Shown here in pieces: positions 53,334 through 63,251 of a stretch of 64,000 nucleotides of DNA. The notes below the pieces were generated by a model. That model saw only the letters and a list, made by a program, of their open reading frames with translations. It had not been told where the DNA came from and searched no databases. The stretch comes from Bacteroidota bacterium (GTDB lineage: Bacteria; Bacteroidota; Bacteroidia; B-17B0; Aurantibacillaceae), in NCBI GenBank assembly GCA_016185125.1, contig JACPOC010000041.1, forward strand, positions 1 through 64,000. Direction: 5' to 3'. Numbering within the stretch: the stretch's first letter is position 1; every line of letters starts with the position of its first letter. The translations under genes and the position numbers were made by a program.

Positions 53334-54893
53334 ATGGACAAAATAAAAATTCTTTGGGCTGACGATGAAATTGATATGCTTAAACCACATATTTTATTTT
53401 TAAATGATAAAGGCTATGAAGTTATAACAGCGCATAGCGGCGACGAGGCCTTGGATATTATAAAGGAAGATAAAAACATAAGCGCTGTTTTATTGGATGA
53501 AAACATGCCCGGTATTACCGGATTGGAAACTTTAATAAAGATAAAGCAGGTGAATGGAGATATTCCGGTTATTATGATAACCAAAAGTGAAGAAGAAGCC
53601 ATTATGGAAGATGCCATTGGCGGTAAAATTGCCGATTATTTGATAAAGCCGGTTAATCCAAATCAAATTCTTTTATCACTTAAAAAAACATTGGATAATA
53701 AACGTTTGGTGAGTGAAAAAACAAATACAGAGTATCGTAAAGAATTTGGTAATATCGGCATGCAGATTAACGAAAAACTTTCTTGGCAAGACTGGATGGA
53801 TCTGTATAAAAAAATTGTTTATTGGGAACTTGAAATGGATAAACTTCAGGACCAAAGCATGCTGGAAGTTTTAAAGATGCAAAAGGCCGATGCCAATGCT
53901 CAGTTTTTTAAATTTATTGAAAAGAATTACGTAAGCTGGTTGGGGCCTAAAGCAGTTAATCCTCCCACGATGAGCCATACGCTTATTAAAAATAAATTTA
54001 TTAGTGAAGTTAATAAGCCGGAGCCTGTATTTTTTATTTTAATTGATAATCTTCGTTACGATCAATGGAAAATTATTCAGCCTATTTTACAGAATTATTA
54101 TAAGGTAGAGAGTGAAGAAACTTACTACGGTATTTTACCAACAGCTACGCAATACGCGCGCAACGCTATTTTTAGCGGAATGCTTCCAACAGAAATGGAA
54201 AAAATGTTTCCGGATATGTGGCTTAACGATGAGGATGAGGGCGGAAAGAATTTACACGAAGAAGCATTTATGCAAGCTCAGCTAAAACGTATTTTGCAAA
54301 AGGAAGTTAAAATGAGTTACACCAAGATTACGAACCATGCAGCCGGAAAAAAACTGGCCGATAATCTTCATCATCTGTTGCAGAATAAATTAAATGTAAT
54401 TGTTTATAATTTTGTGGATATGCTCAGCCATGCCCGAACGGAAATGGAAGTGATTCGTGAATTGGCCGAAAACGAATCGGCTTACCGGAGCATTACATTA
54501 AGCTGGTTCGAGCATTCGCCTTTACTCGATATCATCAGGCAATTAGCCGATAAAAAAATAAAAATTGTTATCACTACCGATCATGGAACCGTTCATGTAA
54601 AAGAGCCAACAAAAATTTTGGGAGATAAGAATGTAAATAGCAACCTTCGTTACAAGCAAGGCAAGGCGCTCGATTATAATGCCAAAGAAGTATTTGAAAT
54701 TAAAAATCCGGCCGATGCGTTTTTACCAAAGCTGCACCCCAGTTCGCGATTTGTGTTTGCAAGGGAAGATCGTTTTTTTGCTTACCCAAACAACTTTAAT
54801 CATTACGTAAATTATTATAAGAACACCTTTCAGCATGGGGGCGTAAGTTTAGAGGAAATCATCATTCCTTACATTACTTTAACCGCTAAATAA
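53334..54893 (+). CDS. porX: PorX: response regulator with PglZ/alkaline-phosphatase-like domain
   Basis: 519 residues. The receiver (about 1-120) has ILWADDEIDMLKPHI, the phospho-acceptor Asp in SAVLLDENMPGITG near 54, and DYLIKPVNP. The C-terminal PglZ domain follows from about 200: FFILIDNLRYDQW near 232, GILPTATQYARNAIFSGMLP, NFVDMLSHAR and ITTDHGTVHVKEP, with the metal-binding Asp and His residues of the alkaline phosphatase fold. PorX, with kinase PorY, controls T9SS gene expression and in crystal studies hydrolyses phosphate diesters. No porY is nearby. tsaE follows by 21 bases. Confidence 0.95.
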   Translation: MDKIKILWADDEIDMLKPHILFLNDKGYEVITAHSGDEALDIIKEDKNISAVLLDENMPGITGLETLIKIKQVNGDIPVIMITKSEEEAIMEDAIGGKIADYLIKPVNPNQILLSLKKTLDNKRLVSEKTNTEYRKEFGNIGMQINEKLSWQDWMDLYKKIVYWELEMDKLQDQSMLEVLKMQKADANAQFFKFIEKNYVSWLGPKAVNPPTMSHTLIKNKFISEVNKPEPVFFILIDNLRYDQWKIIQPILQNYYKVESEETYYGILPTATQYARNAIFSGMLPTEMEKMFPDMWLNDEDEGGKNLHEEAFMQAQLKRILQKEVKMSYTKITNHAAGKKLADNLHHLLQNKLNVIVYNFVDMLSHARTEMEVIRELAENESAYRSITLSWFEHSPLLDIIRQLADKKIKIVITTDHGTVHVKEPTKILGDKNVNSNLRYKQGKALDYNAKEVFEIKNPADAFLPKLHPSSRFVFAREDRFFAYPNNFNHYVNYYKNTFQHGGVSLEEIIIPYITLTAK

Positions 54894-54914
54894 GTTGTTT
54901 AGTTTTTTTAGATA

Positions 54915-55334
54915 ATGATTGAATTACTTACAAATTATAAATTTACTTTAGATACCATTGAGCAAGCAGCGGCCAAGGTTATTTCGTTAAACCAACATTT
55001 AAAAGTGTTTTTGATGGATGGGCAAATGGGCGCGGGAAAAACAACGCTCATTAAAGAAATTTGTAAAACATTAGGAAGCACCGATAACTTTAGCAGTCCT
55101 ACTTTTTCTATTATAAATGAATATAATTATCCTAACGGTAAAATTTTTCATTTTGATCTTTACCGCATAAAAAACATGGCAGAGTTAATGGATTTAGGCT
55201 TTGATGAATACGTTTATTCGGGCCAGTACTGCTTTATTGAATGGCCGGAGCTTGCGGAAGAATTTTTAAAAGAGGGATTTGTGAAGATTAAGTTGGTAAC
55301 TAAAGGAAATATTCGTTATCTTAGTGCTACATAG
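54915..55334 (+). CDS. tsaE: tRNA threonylcarbamoyladenosine biosynthesis ATPase TsaE
   Basis: 139 residues, the normal size. Walker A is LMDGQMGAGKTTLIKEI near 36-52; SSPTFSIINEYN (switch-like), FHFDLYRIKNMAELMDLGFDEY and CFIEWPEL are family signatures. TsaE works with TsaB and TsaD to attach threonylcarbamoyl to A37 of ANN-decoding tRNAs. It follows porX and is probably on the same transcript, an arrangement I recall as common in Bacteroidota. Confidence 0.95.
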   Translation: MIELLTNYKFTLDTIEQAAAKVISLNQHLKVFLMDGQMGAGKTTLIKEICKTLGSTDNFSSPTFSIINEYNYPNGKIFHFDLYRIKNMAELMDLGFDEYVYSGQYCFIEWPELAEEFLKEGFVKIKLVTKGNIRYLSAT

Positions 55335-55388
55335 TTGTAAACTCAACTTACCCTACCTAACCCCCGTATGCCAAAACCTAACCCCCTT

Positions 55389-56213
55389 ATGCCAAAATTT
55401 ATTTTGATGCTATGTTTACTCACCGGCCATGCTATGTGCTTTGCTCAAAGGCCCGACAGTTTAAAAAAGAAAAAACACAGAATGTATTTTTCTTGGGGCT
55501 ACACCCGTGCTGCATACAGTAAAAGTACTATTCGCTTTAAAGATCTTTCAGGAAATTACCACGAGGCTACAGGTCTAAGCAATTATTACGATTTTACAAT
55601 TTATGACGCCAAAGCTAAAGACCGGCCCGATTTTGATAAGCTGGGCGATGTAATTAATATTACAATACCACAGTTTGTTTTTAGAATAGGTTATGCTTTA
55701 AACAATAAGTGGGATATTGAGCTTAACTACGATCATACAAAATATGTAGTAACTGATTACCAGAAGGTGAAAATTAAAGGACAGATTAACGGTAAAACCA
55801 TTGACGGAGATACCATTTTAAATCCACAAACTTTTCTTCATCTTGAACATACCGACGGAGCAAACTTTTGGATGATTAACGCTGTTAGAAAATGCGTTAT
55901 ATATAATCCCTCTAAAAACTTTAAATTATCATACGTTTTAAAACCGGGCGCAGGTGTTGTAATTCCGCGAACCGATGTTACCTTATTTGGCGAACGTTTA
56001 AATAACAATTGGCATATTGCAGGTTGGATAGCCGGGGTAGAAAACGGACTTAGGCTTGAGTTTTATAAACACGGCTTTTTTGAATTTACAGGCAAAGGCA
56101 CCTATGCCAATTACATGCAGGTTTTAGTTTTAGGTAAAGACAATGGCAAAGCCAGTCATAGTTTTTTTACCGGGCAGTTAACCGCAACTCTTGGGTTAAA
56201 GTTTGGAGATTAA
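55389..56213 (+). CDS. Outer-membrane beta-barrel protein, unknown function
   Basis: The track start at 55368 adds MPKPNPL, part of a 21-base direct duplication (ATGCCAAAACCTAACCCCCTT repeated in part); the Met at 55389 gives a proper signal peptide, MPKFILMLCLLTGHAMCFAQ, so I choose it (274 residues). The mature part has alternating strands such as RMYFSWGYTRAAYS, FVFRIGYALNNKWDIELNYDH and the C-terminal FFTGQLTATLGLKFGD, typical of an eight- to twelve-strand barrel. No family name can be given. Confidence 0.7.
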   Translation: MPKFILMLCLLTGHAMCFAQRPDSLKKKKHRMYFSWGYTRAAYSKSTIRFKDLSGNYHEATGLSNYYDFTIYDAKAKDRPDFDKLGDVINITIPQFVFRIGYALNNKWDIELNYDHTKYVVTDYQKVKIKGQINGKTIDGDTILNPQTFLHLEHTDGANFWMINAVRKCVIYNPSKNFKLSYVLKPGAGVVIPRTDVTLFGERLNNNWHIAGWIAGVENGLRLEFYKHGFFEFTGKGTYANYMQVLVLGKDNGKASHSFFTGQLTATLGLKFGD

Positions 56214-56601
56214 GTGGTTAATGAACTATAACCCTTCGATTCAACCAAATTCAGGTAAGATTTTATAAAAAAATTACCACCTCACTTTTTTACTAAAGCC
56301 AATATTATAAATCAAGGCATTACCTCCTTTTAGGCTTCGACTCCGTTTTAGTTATCCCTTTAGCGCCTGCAAGTAGTGGTTTTTGTGCCAGCGGAAACAA
56401 CCTTAATAATTCCTTAACACTTACGTAATCTTTAGAAGTTTTATATAGAACTATATTTCGCCGAAACAAAATGCTAATATATATGCGAAATTTAGATATG
56501 CACTTAATGTTTTATTGTTCAAAACAGCATTGTTTTTTTTTCAAAAGAGCGGCATTCTACACTTCTTAAACGACAAATAAATTTTATAAATAAATCAAAG
56601 T
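56214..56601. other. Intergenic region before the TonB-receptor gene
   Basis: About 390 bases. No clear promoter matching TAnnTTTG with a -33 box was found. On the minus strand a 64-codon open frame without ATG ends at 56320 (reading ...VSVKELLRLFPLAQKPLLAGAKG...KRR), which may be the end of a lost gene or chance; a TTG at 56469 could start 49 codons. The last 60 bases are AT-rich leader. Confidence 0.35.
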
Positions 56602-59600
56602 ATGAAAAAAACCAAACAATTAATCCTTGCTACCCTATTTCTTTTTGCTCCGTTTATTAAAATTGAAGCCCAAATTACAAGTTCAGGTTTAACTGGAAAA
56701 GTAGCTGATGCTAAAGGTGAATTTTTACCCGGCGTTGTGGTGTTGGTAACTCATAATCCAACAGGAACTAAATACCCTACAATGACTGATCTAAATGGCG
56801 TTTATCACTTGGTAAATTTAATTCCGGGAGGCCCTTATACTATTAAGGCAACTTATATTGGTCAAAAAGATCAGGTTAAGGAAGGGGTTAATTTGGTATT
56901 AGGTGAAAATTTAAAGGTAAATATTATAATGCAAGAAAATACACAGGATTTGGCTGAAGTTGAAGTTGTGACGAATACAGATGACAATAAAAAAGGAACA
57001 GGATCTAAAATTACAAAAGAACAAATACAGCAATTACCAACCTTATCAAGAAGTATAACTGATTTTACAAAACTGACACCTCAAAGTTCAAACAACTCAT
57101 TTGCCGGAACAAATTTCAGGTATAATAATATTACCGTTGACGGTGCTGTTAACAACGATGCTATTGGCTTTAGTCCTTCTCTCGGTGGTGTAAGCGGAAC
57201 TTCCAATATGCCAGGTAGCAGTACGCGTACTAATCCAATTAGTTTAGATGCAATTGAAACAATGGCTGTAAGTATTGCTCCTTATGATGTTAAGCTCGGT
57301 AACTTTACTGGCGGTAGCATTAATGCGGTGACAAGAAGAGGAACTAATGATGTAAGTGCATCTGTATATTCTTTCGGTAGAGGGGCAGCGATAACAGGGA
57401 AAGATAATGCCGGTGATAAATCTGCTATGCCATCATCCTATTATGATTATCAAACAGGAATACGTGTGGGTTTACCAATTATTAAAGATAAATTGTTCTT
57501 TTTTACAAATATTGAAAAAACAGATAGAGTGGAACCTCAATTTTATGAGGCAGGGCAGAACGGCACGTTCATGACAACGGCAATTGCACAACAAATTACA
57601 GATAGTTTAAAAAGTTCTACTTTTATGCCTAAAAGTCAATATAACCCTTCGGGAACTTATGATCCCGGTGCGTATGATAAATATTCAATCTATTCTCGAA
57701 GTACTAAATTCTTTAGTAGAGTAGATTGGAATATTAACAACAAAAATCAATTAAGTATTCGGAATAATTATGTTACGTCTTCCTCTACTAACCTAGAACA
57801 AAATGCTACACAGTTTCAGTTTGGTAATTATGATTTTACACAAAACAACGTTAATAATAGTACTGTGTTGGAATTAAAAAGTCAGATCAATAATAAAATG
57901 GCCAATAGTTTCATTTTAGGTTATACGAATATTCATGATTATAGAACCCCACAGGGATCTCAAATGTTTCCTCAAATACAAATTAATAACGTAAATGGCG
58001 GCGGAGTTGTTTTGCTTGGAACAAACAGAGAGGCGGCAATTTTTAACATGAAACAAAAAACTTTTGAAATTACCAATAATTTAACTTGGTTTAAGGGTAA
58101 GCATACAATTACGGCGGGCACTCATAATGAAATCTACAGCATAGATTATGGTTTTATTAATTCATGGAACGGGCGAATGGATTATAATAATTTAAATGAT
58201 TTTTTTGCTAACAAACCTTCCAGAATAAGGGCTATATATAATCTTGGAGATAATTCACAATCCTATAACAATAATAACCCGGTAGCAAAATTTAATGTTT
58301 ATTTGTTAAGCGCATATCTTCAAGATGAGTTTGCCGCTACTGAAAATTTTAAAATTACAGCTGGGCTAAGAGTTGATTATACCGGTTTAAATAAAACGCC
58401 TAATACCACCCCTTCAATCAACTCTACAGATGCCGGAAATAATTATGGCAATAGTTTTACTTACACTAAATTTAAAGATGTAAATAACAAATTTTTAACG
58501 CAACCGGTTATTTCGCCGCGCTTAGGTTTCACTTGGGATGTTATGAAAAACAAAAAACTTATTGTGCGTGGGGGGAGTGGTGTTTTTTCTGGACGAATTC
58601 CTTTTGCTTGGTTTGGCTATGCTTACTACAACAATGGTGTTAATTTTGGCGCGTTTGATTATAAACCAGGAACTCCATCAGTAAAAAATATACCAACAGA
58701 TCCAACACAATTTGCTGCTTATAACACAAACGTACTATCTCAACCAAACCGTGTTGAAGTGGATTTGATTGATAATAACTTTAAAATGCCTAGAGTGTGG
58801 AGAAGTAATTTGGCTACTGATATTATCATACCCGGCGGTGTTAAGTTAACACTTGAAGGTATTTTTACAAAAAGCATATACGATGTTCAATTTAAGCAAA
58901 TTAACCTGAAAGATTCAACAACATATAGACCAATAGATGTAAATCAACAACAACCTGTTTATTTAAGCGGGGGGTCAACCGGTAACAGAGTCAATTCAAG
59001 TTACTCAGCAGTTTATATGATGACAAATACAAACAAAGGATATCGTTATCAATTAACAGCTCAATTATCTAAAGAATTTAAAATGGGTTTAAACATAATG
59101 GCCGCTTATACTTATGGGCAATCTTATGACATTGCTAATGGTATTCGTAATTCATACGAAAGTAACTGGCAAGTAAACCAAGCTTTAAATCCAAACAATC
59201 CGGGTTTAGCATTCTCAAACTTTGATATTAGACATAGAATTATTTCAACTCTTGGATATAAAAAGAGTTGGAATAAAATGTTAACATCCTACATCTCTTT
59301 TGTGTTTTCAGCTCAATCAGGTTCGCCATATACATGGGTTTTAAACAGCAATAACGTAACAAAAAGTGGCACTCAAGTAGATCTTGCGTATGTTCCCGCT
59401 TCACAATCAGAAGTTAACCTTGTTCAGTTTACAGATGCAGGTGGGGTTGTTCATACTCCGCAGCAACAATGGAATGAGCTTGATGCATATATTAGTAGTG
59501 ACAAATATTTGAATTCTCGTCGCGGAAAATTTACAGAAAGAAATGCAGGACGCACTCCATGGAATAATTTATTAGATATACGTTTTATGCAGGATGTAAA

Positions 59601-59871
59601 TTTTTATACTAAAAATAATAAAAAGCATACTTTGCAAATAACTTTTGATATTACTAATTTAACTAACCTTATTGATCCTGCTGCCGGTAGAGTGTATTTT
59701 GTTCCTAATACAATTAATCAATCTGCATCATTTGGTTTAACTCCTTTATCTTCACTAGGTGCCAATGGTAACCCAAATTATAATTATACAACACCTACTA
59801 CACAACCATATACTGTTGATAAATTAAACTCTCGTTGGCAAGGGCAATTAGGAGTTAGATATAGTTTTTAA
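56602..59871 (+). CDS. TonB-dependent receptor with carboxypeptidase-like N-terminal domain
   Basis: 1089 residues. Signal MKKTKQLILATLFLFAPFIKIEAQ, then a carboxypeptidase-regulatory-like domain (TGKVADAKGEFLPGVVVLVTHNPTGTKYPT) to about residue 110, a plug domain (GSKITKEQIQQLPTLSRSITDFTKLTP, NITVDGAVNNDAIG), and a large barrel ending in RWQGQLGVRYSF with terminal Phe. This Oar-like architecture lacks an obvious TonB box and SusD partner, so the ligand, possibly a peptide or protein, is open. No neighbouring gene hints at a substrate. A terminator follows. Confidence 0.9.
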   Translation: MKKTKQLILATLFLFAPFIKIEAQITSSGLTGKVADAKGEFLPGVVVLVTHNPTGTKYPTMTDLNGVYHLVNLIPGGPYTIKATYIGQKDQVKEGVNLVLGENLKVNIIMQENTQDLAEVEVVTNTDDNKKGTGSKITKEQIQQLPTLSRSITDFTKLTPQSSNNSFAGTNFRYNNITVDGAVNNDAIGFSPSLGGVSGTSNMPGSSTRTNPISLDAIETMAVSIAPYDVKLGNFTGGSINAVTRRGTNDVSASVYSFGRGAAITGKDNAGDKSAMPSSYYDYQTGIRVGLPIIKDKLFFFTNIEKTDRVEPQFYEAGQNGTFMTTAIAQQITDSLKSSTFMPKSQYNPSGTYDPGAYDKYSIYSRSTKFFSRVDWNINNKNQLSIRNNYVTSSSTNLEQNATQFQFGNYDFTQNNVNNSTVLELKSQINNKMANSFILGYTNIHDYRTPQGSQMFPQIQINNVNGGGVVLLGTNREAAIFNMKQKTFEITNNLTWFKGKHTITAGTHNEIYSIDYGFINSWNGRMDYNNLNDFFANKPSRIRAIYNLGDNSQSYNNNNPVAKFNVYLLSAYLQDEFAATENFKITAGLRVDYTGLNKTPNTTPSINSTDAGNNYGNSFTYTKFKDVNNKFLTQPVISPRLGFTWDVMKNKKLIVRGGSGVFSGRIPFAWFGYAYYNNGVNFGAFDYKPGTPSVKNIPTDPTQFAAYNTNVLSQPNRVEVDLIDNNFKMPRVWRSNLATDIIIPGGVKLTLEGIFTKSIYDVQFKQINLKDSTTYRPIDVNQQQPVYLSGGSTGNRVNSSYSAVYMMTNTNKGYRYQLTAQLSKEFKMGLNIMAAYTYGQSYDIANGIRNSYESNWQVNQALNPNNPGLAFSNFDIRHRIISTLGYKKSWNKMLTSYISFVFSAQSGSPYTWVLNSNNVTKSGTQVDLAYVPASQSEVNLVQFTDAGGVVHTPQQQWNELDAYISSDKYLNSRRGKFTERNAGRTPWNNLLDIRFMQDVNFYTKNNKKHTLQITFDITNLTNLIDPAAGRVYFVPNTINQSASFGLTPLSSLGANGNPNYNYTTPTTQPYTVDKLNSRWQGQLGVRYSF

Positions 59872-59894
59872 CTCGATTTTTGTTTGATGCCTTC

Positions 59895-59944
59895 TGCCCG
59901 TTAAGTTTTATTAAAGCAATTGATTTCTCTTAGCGGGCATTTTT
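59895..59944 (+). terminator. Intrinsic terminator of the TonB-receptor gene
   Basis: TGCCCGTTAAG pairs with CTTAGCGGGCA (11 bp with one G-U) around a 23-base loop, followed by TTTTT. It lies 24 bases after the receptor gene stop. Confidence 0.75.
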
Positions 59945-60031
59945 ACCAAATATATGTGTGTATATACTTTTAGAAGTACTTCAGCCAACAGATATAGTCT
60001 TGCTTGAGATTGGGGCGCAAACTGCGGTGTG

Positions 60032-60892
60032 TTAATAAACAAAAATATCTACACAAACAAAAGCGCTAAAAATAACACTGGCAATACCGTTAGCCCTCAT
60101 AAATGCCATGTTAACTTTACTTAAGTCGTTTGGCTTTACAATGCTGTGCTGATAATACAGTAAACCAATAAATAAACCGGCGCCTGTTAAATAAAGCCAG
60201 TTAAAATTTCCTATAAAAAAAGCGGCAATTACAAAGCCGGCAGAAAATAAATGCAAAACTTCCGAAAAACGGAGCGCGCCCTTTGTACCCAAAAGTACGG
60301 GGATTGATTTTAAGTTATTTCGTCTGTCAAATTCTTCATCCTGAAGCGCGTAAATTATATCAAAGCCGCTAACCCAAAACAAAACCACGCAACCAAACAG
60401 AACCGGCAGTAAAGCAAATTGTTCGGTTAATGCAATATAAGCGCCAACCGGAGCAAGTGCTAAACCTAAGCCTAAAATTAAATGGCACAAAGGCGTAAAC
60501 CGTTTAGTATAACTATAGCCAAGAACTACCAATAAAGCTACAGGCGATAAGTAAAAGCAGAGCGAGTTAATCATGTAAGAACAAACCATAAAACCAACAC
60601 TGCAAATAATGGTAAACATGGCGGCTGAAACTGAACTGATTTGCCCGGATGGAATTTCTCTGATGGCTGTTCTGGGATTTTTAGCGTCAAACGATCTGTC
60701 GATATAACGGTTAAAGGCCATGGCAGCGCTTCGGGCAAAAACCATACATAAAAGTACCATAGCAAATTTAAAAAAATTAAATGGGGCACAATTGGCGCGC
60801 AGGGCAAGGCAATATCCAATAACCGCAAAGGGCAATGCAAAAATAGTGTGACTGAATTTTACGAGTGATAAATATTTTTGAAGTGTATTGAT
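60032..60892 (-). CDS. UbiA-family polyprenyltransferase, apparent ATC start
   Basis: The track starts at TTG 60835, inside the first membrane helix. The homologous N-terminus continues upstream in frame as INTLQKYLSLVKFSHTIFALPFAVIG, giving 286 residues if the ATC at 60892 initiates; no ATG, GTG or TTG exists between the upstream gene's stop (60926) and 60835. SAAMAFNRYIDRSFDAKNPRTAIREIPSG contains the first NxxxD Mg-prenyl-diphosphate site, and SGFDIIYALQDEEFDRRNNLKSIP the second. The NPRTAxREIP form points to the UbiA-like group that includes MqnP of futalosine-type menaquinone synthesis rather than ubiquinone UbiA. Seven to nine membrane helices. Confidence 0.85.
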   Translation of the reverse strand: MNTLQKYLSLVKFSHTIFALPFAVIGYCLALRANCAPFNFFKFAMVLLCMVFARSAAMAFNRYIDRSFDAKNPRTAIREIPSGQISSVSAAMFTIICSVGFMVCSYMINSLCFYLSPVALLVVLGYSYTKRFTPLCHLILGLGLALAPVGAYIALTEQFALLPVLFGCVVLFWVSGFDIIYALQDEEFDRRNNLKSIPVLLGTKGALRFSEVLHLFSAGFVIAAFFIGNFNWLYLTGAGLFIGLLYYQHSIVKPNDLSKVNMAFMRANGIASVIFSAFVCVDIFVY

Positions 60893-60925
60893 ACTTTGAA
60901 GCTTTAAAGATAGGAATGATATTTT

Positions 60926-62347
60926 TTATTTCCCTCTTCCCTGCAAAACAATTAATACGGTGTGAACCAAAATTTTAAAATCCAGCAATAGGCTCATGTT
61001 TTCTACATATAAAATATCAAACTTTAAACGGTCAATCATTTCATCAACATTTTCGGCATAACCATATTTTACCTGTCCCCAACTGGTTATGCCGGGCCTT
61101 ATTTTTTGCAAATGTTTGTAATGCGGCGCTTTTTGAACAATTTTATCAATGTAATATTTCCTTTCGGGACGAGGACCCACAATACTCATATCGCCAATTA
61201 ATACATTAAAGAATTGGGGCATTTCATCGAGCCTTACTTTGCGAAGAAAACGGCCAAGCGGTGTTACCCGAGGATCGTTTTCGCTGGATAAAGCCGGGCC
61301 ATTTTTTTCGGCATCAATAAACATGGTGCGGAATTTAAGAATATAAAATGGCTTGCCATGAATGCCAATGCGTTCTTGCCTAAAAAACATAGGGCCTTTG
61401 GAACCAAGCTTTACCATAAGCCCCACCAGAAAGTATAACCAGCTTAAAAAAATGAGCACAATAGCCGACACGGAAACATCCAGAAAACGTTTTATGGATA
61501 TTTGCCATTCAGGAATAATTTTACTTTTTATTTCAATCAGCGGAGTTCCTAAAATGGTGTTCATTTTTACGTGTCCGCTTAAAATATCGTAGATGTCGGG
61601 AATGATCTTTATAATAACTCCCATATCACTCAAATCGTTTACAATATTTTTAATGTACTCGTGTTCCCATGATTCAAGGGCGATGATTACTTCTTCCACC
61701 TGATGTTGTTGAATGATGAGTCGAATATCATGATACTCGCCCAAATGCGGAAGTTCTGTTTTTAAGAGTTCAGAATAGCCGTTCTTTCCTTCAATATGAA
61801 TAAAGCCTATAAATTTATTTCCGATACCATATTTTAAAGCATTAATTTCTTTAAACATTTTTAAAGCGCGCTCGTTGCTTCCAATAATAATGGTGTTAAA
61901 GCCAAATCTTTTATCATGAATTTGCTTATTGGTATAGCTTGAAAGGATGAGCCGCGAAACCGCCGTTAAAACAAAATGAAATAAGAATAGGGTAAAATAC
62001 AGTTTATAATACAACTTGTAAGAAGCAACATAATCATCCAGCAACAGCACAAAAAACAGAACCGTAACGCCCAATACAGAGGTTATAAAAACCTGAACAA
62101 ATTCATTGATGCGTGATTTGCGCAATACGTTATTATACGAACCCGATAAGTAATAAACAAGCACCCAAATTATTGGAAGCGCAATAACGCTGATAATGAA
62201 ACTTGTATCAAATAACTGAAGGGTAAAATCGCCGGTTTTTAAGGGATCTATCTGCGTTTTACGGTATAGATTAAATAAGGTCCAGGCAATTACGGCGGCC
62301 AGATAATCAGAAAGTAAATAATATATGGTTCTTAAGCGGCGCTTCAC
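60926..62347 (-). CDS. Exopolysaccharide polyprenyl glycosylphosphotransferase (WcaJ-like)
   Basis: 473 residues. Four N-terminal membrane helices, a CoA-binding-like soluble domain ([18 protein letters not shown] near 152), a fifth hydrophobic segment ([21 protein letters not shown]) and the C-terminal catalytic block with [53 protein letters not shown] and [20 protein letters not shown]. It starts capsule or exopolysaccharide repeat units by moving a phospho-sugar onto undecaprenyl phosphate. It overlaps the upstream lipoprotein gene by 4 bases (ATGA), so the two are coupled. Confidence 0.93.
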   Translation of the reverse strand: MKRRLRTIYYLLSDYLAAVIAWTLFNLYRKTQIDPLKTGDFTLQLFDTSFIISVIALPIIWVLVYYLSGSYNNVLRKSRINEFVQVFITSVLGVTVLFFVLLLDDYVASYKLYYKLYFTLFLFHFVLTAVSRLILSSYTNKQIHDKRFGFNTIIIGSNERALKMFKEINALKYGIGNKFIGFIHIEGKNGYSELLKTELPHLGEYHDIRLIIQQHQVEEVIIALESWEHEYIKNIVNDLSDMGVIIKIIPDIYDILSGHVKMNTILGTPLIEIKSKIIPEWQISIKRFLDVSVSAIVLIFLSWLYFLVGLMVKLGSKGPMFFRQERIGIHGKPFYILKFRTMFIDAEKNGPALSSENDPRVTPLGRFLRKVRLDEMPQFFNVLIGDMSIVGPRPERKYYIDKIVQKAPHYKHLQKIRPGITSWGQVKYGYAENVDEMIDRLKFDILYVENMSLLLDFKILVHTVLIVLQGRGK

Positions 62348-63192
62348 AAATAAACAAGCTTAATGTTATCTAACCATACGTGAGCCGCATCGGTACCGTT
62401 GGGTTTAATTAATCTGAAATATATTTTATAGGAGTTAGATACCGGCGAATCGTTAATTCGGCCTGCAAGCTGAATATAGATCTTGTTCCAATTGGCTTGA
62501 GGCTTAACAATAACAGCGCCTTTTAGGTTAACGCCATCGGTTACTCCTACTTCAAAATCTTCGGTGCATTTATAATCCAGCTCTAAATAAACATTTGAGT
62601 TGCCTTTTGGTAAGGTATAAGATACCGCCGATTCGAGCCTGGCTTCGCGGTAAGATGTACCGGTAAGACCCAACTCTGCCGACTTTCCTTCAAAACTATC
62701 GGCCGCAGAGGCTATTTTAAAAGTAGTGTCGGAATTGTTAGCCGATTTAATAAGGCTAAAACCTATGGGATTGTCGAAATTTTCTTGCCAAACAAAGGTT
62801 ACATTAGGGTTGTATTTAAAGGTAAAGGGTCTGGAAATAGTACTTCCGCTTGTAAGCAGAGTATCAAACGTAATTTTATCGTAAAGAATCCAGGAAATGG
62901 TAAGATCTTTTATGCCATTGTTTTTAATTCCTGCAAATACATCAATGCGTGCGTTGCTGTTTTTGTTTACAATTGGCATTAGGTGGCCAACGGGGTAAGC
63001 TCCCTGAAATTTACCGTTTACGTATAAAAAAAGATCGGTTATTTTATTGCTGCCCGAACCCTGAGTAGTGGCAGTGGTTACCGCAACCTTAGAGGAGCTT
63101 ATAAAAAAAGCTTCAGGGGCAGGCTTGTACTTCTTGCAGGAAACAAATAAAATGCAGTAACCAAAAAATATAAATACTAAAAAATACCTCAT
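62344..63192 (-). CDS. Putative lipoprotein linked to polysaccharide genes
   Basis: 282 residues with lipoprotein signal MRYFLVFIFFGYCILFVSCKK (Cys19 or 20 region, lipobox FVSC). Residues about 30-120 look like an Ig-like or adhesin fold (DLFLYVNGKFQGAYPVGHLMPIVNKN), and 130-280 like a carbohydrate-binding jelly roll ([62 protein letters not shown]). No name can be given. Its stop overlaps the start of the glycosylphosphotransferase gene. Confidence 0.68.
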   Translation of the reverse strand: MRYFLVFIFFGYCILFVSCKKYKPAPEAFFISSSKVAVTTATTQGSGSNKITDLFLYVNGKFQGAYPVGHLMPIVNKNSNARIDVFAGIKNNGIKDLTISWILYDKITFDTLLTSGSTISRPFTFKYNPNVTFVWQENFDNPIGFSLIKSANNSDTTFKIASAADSFEGKSAELGLTGTSYREARLESAVSYTLPKGNSNVYLELDYKCTEDFEVGVTDGVNLKGAVIVKPQANWNKIYIQLAGRINDSPVSNSYKIYFRLIKPNGTDAAHVWLDNIKLVYL

Positions 63193-63251
63193 ACAATAAC
63201 GCGTTCTTGCCTCAAAATTATAAAATAATTGATACCCGGGGCAACAAATCT

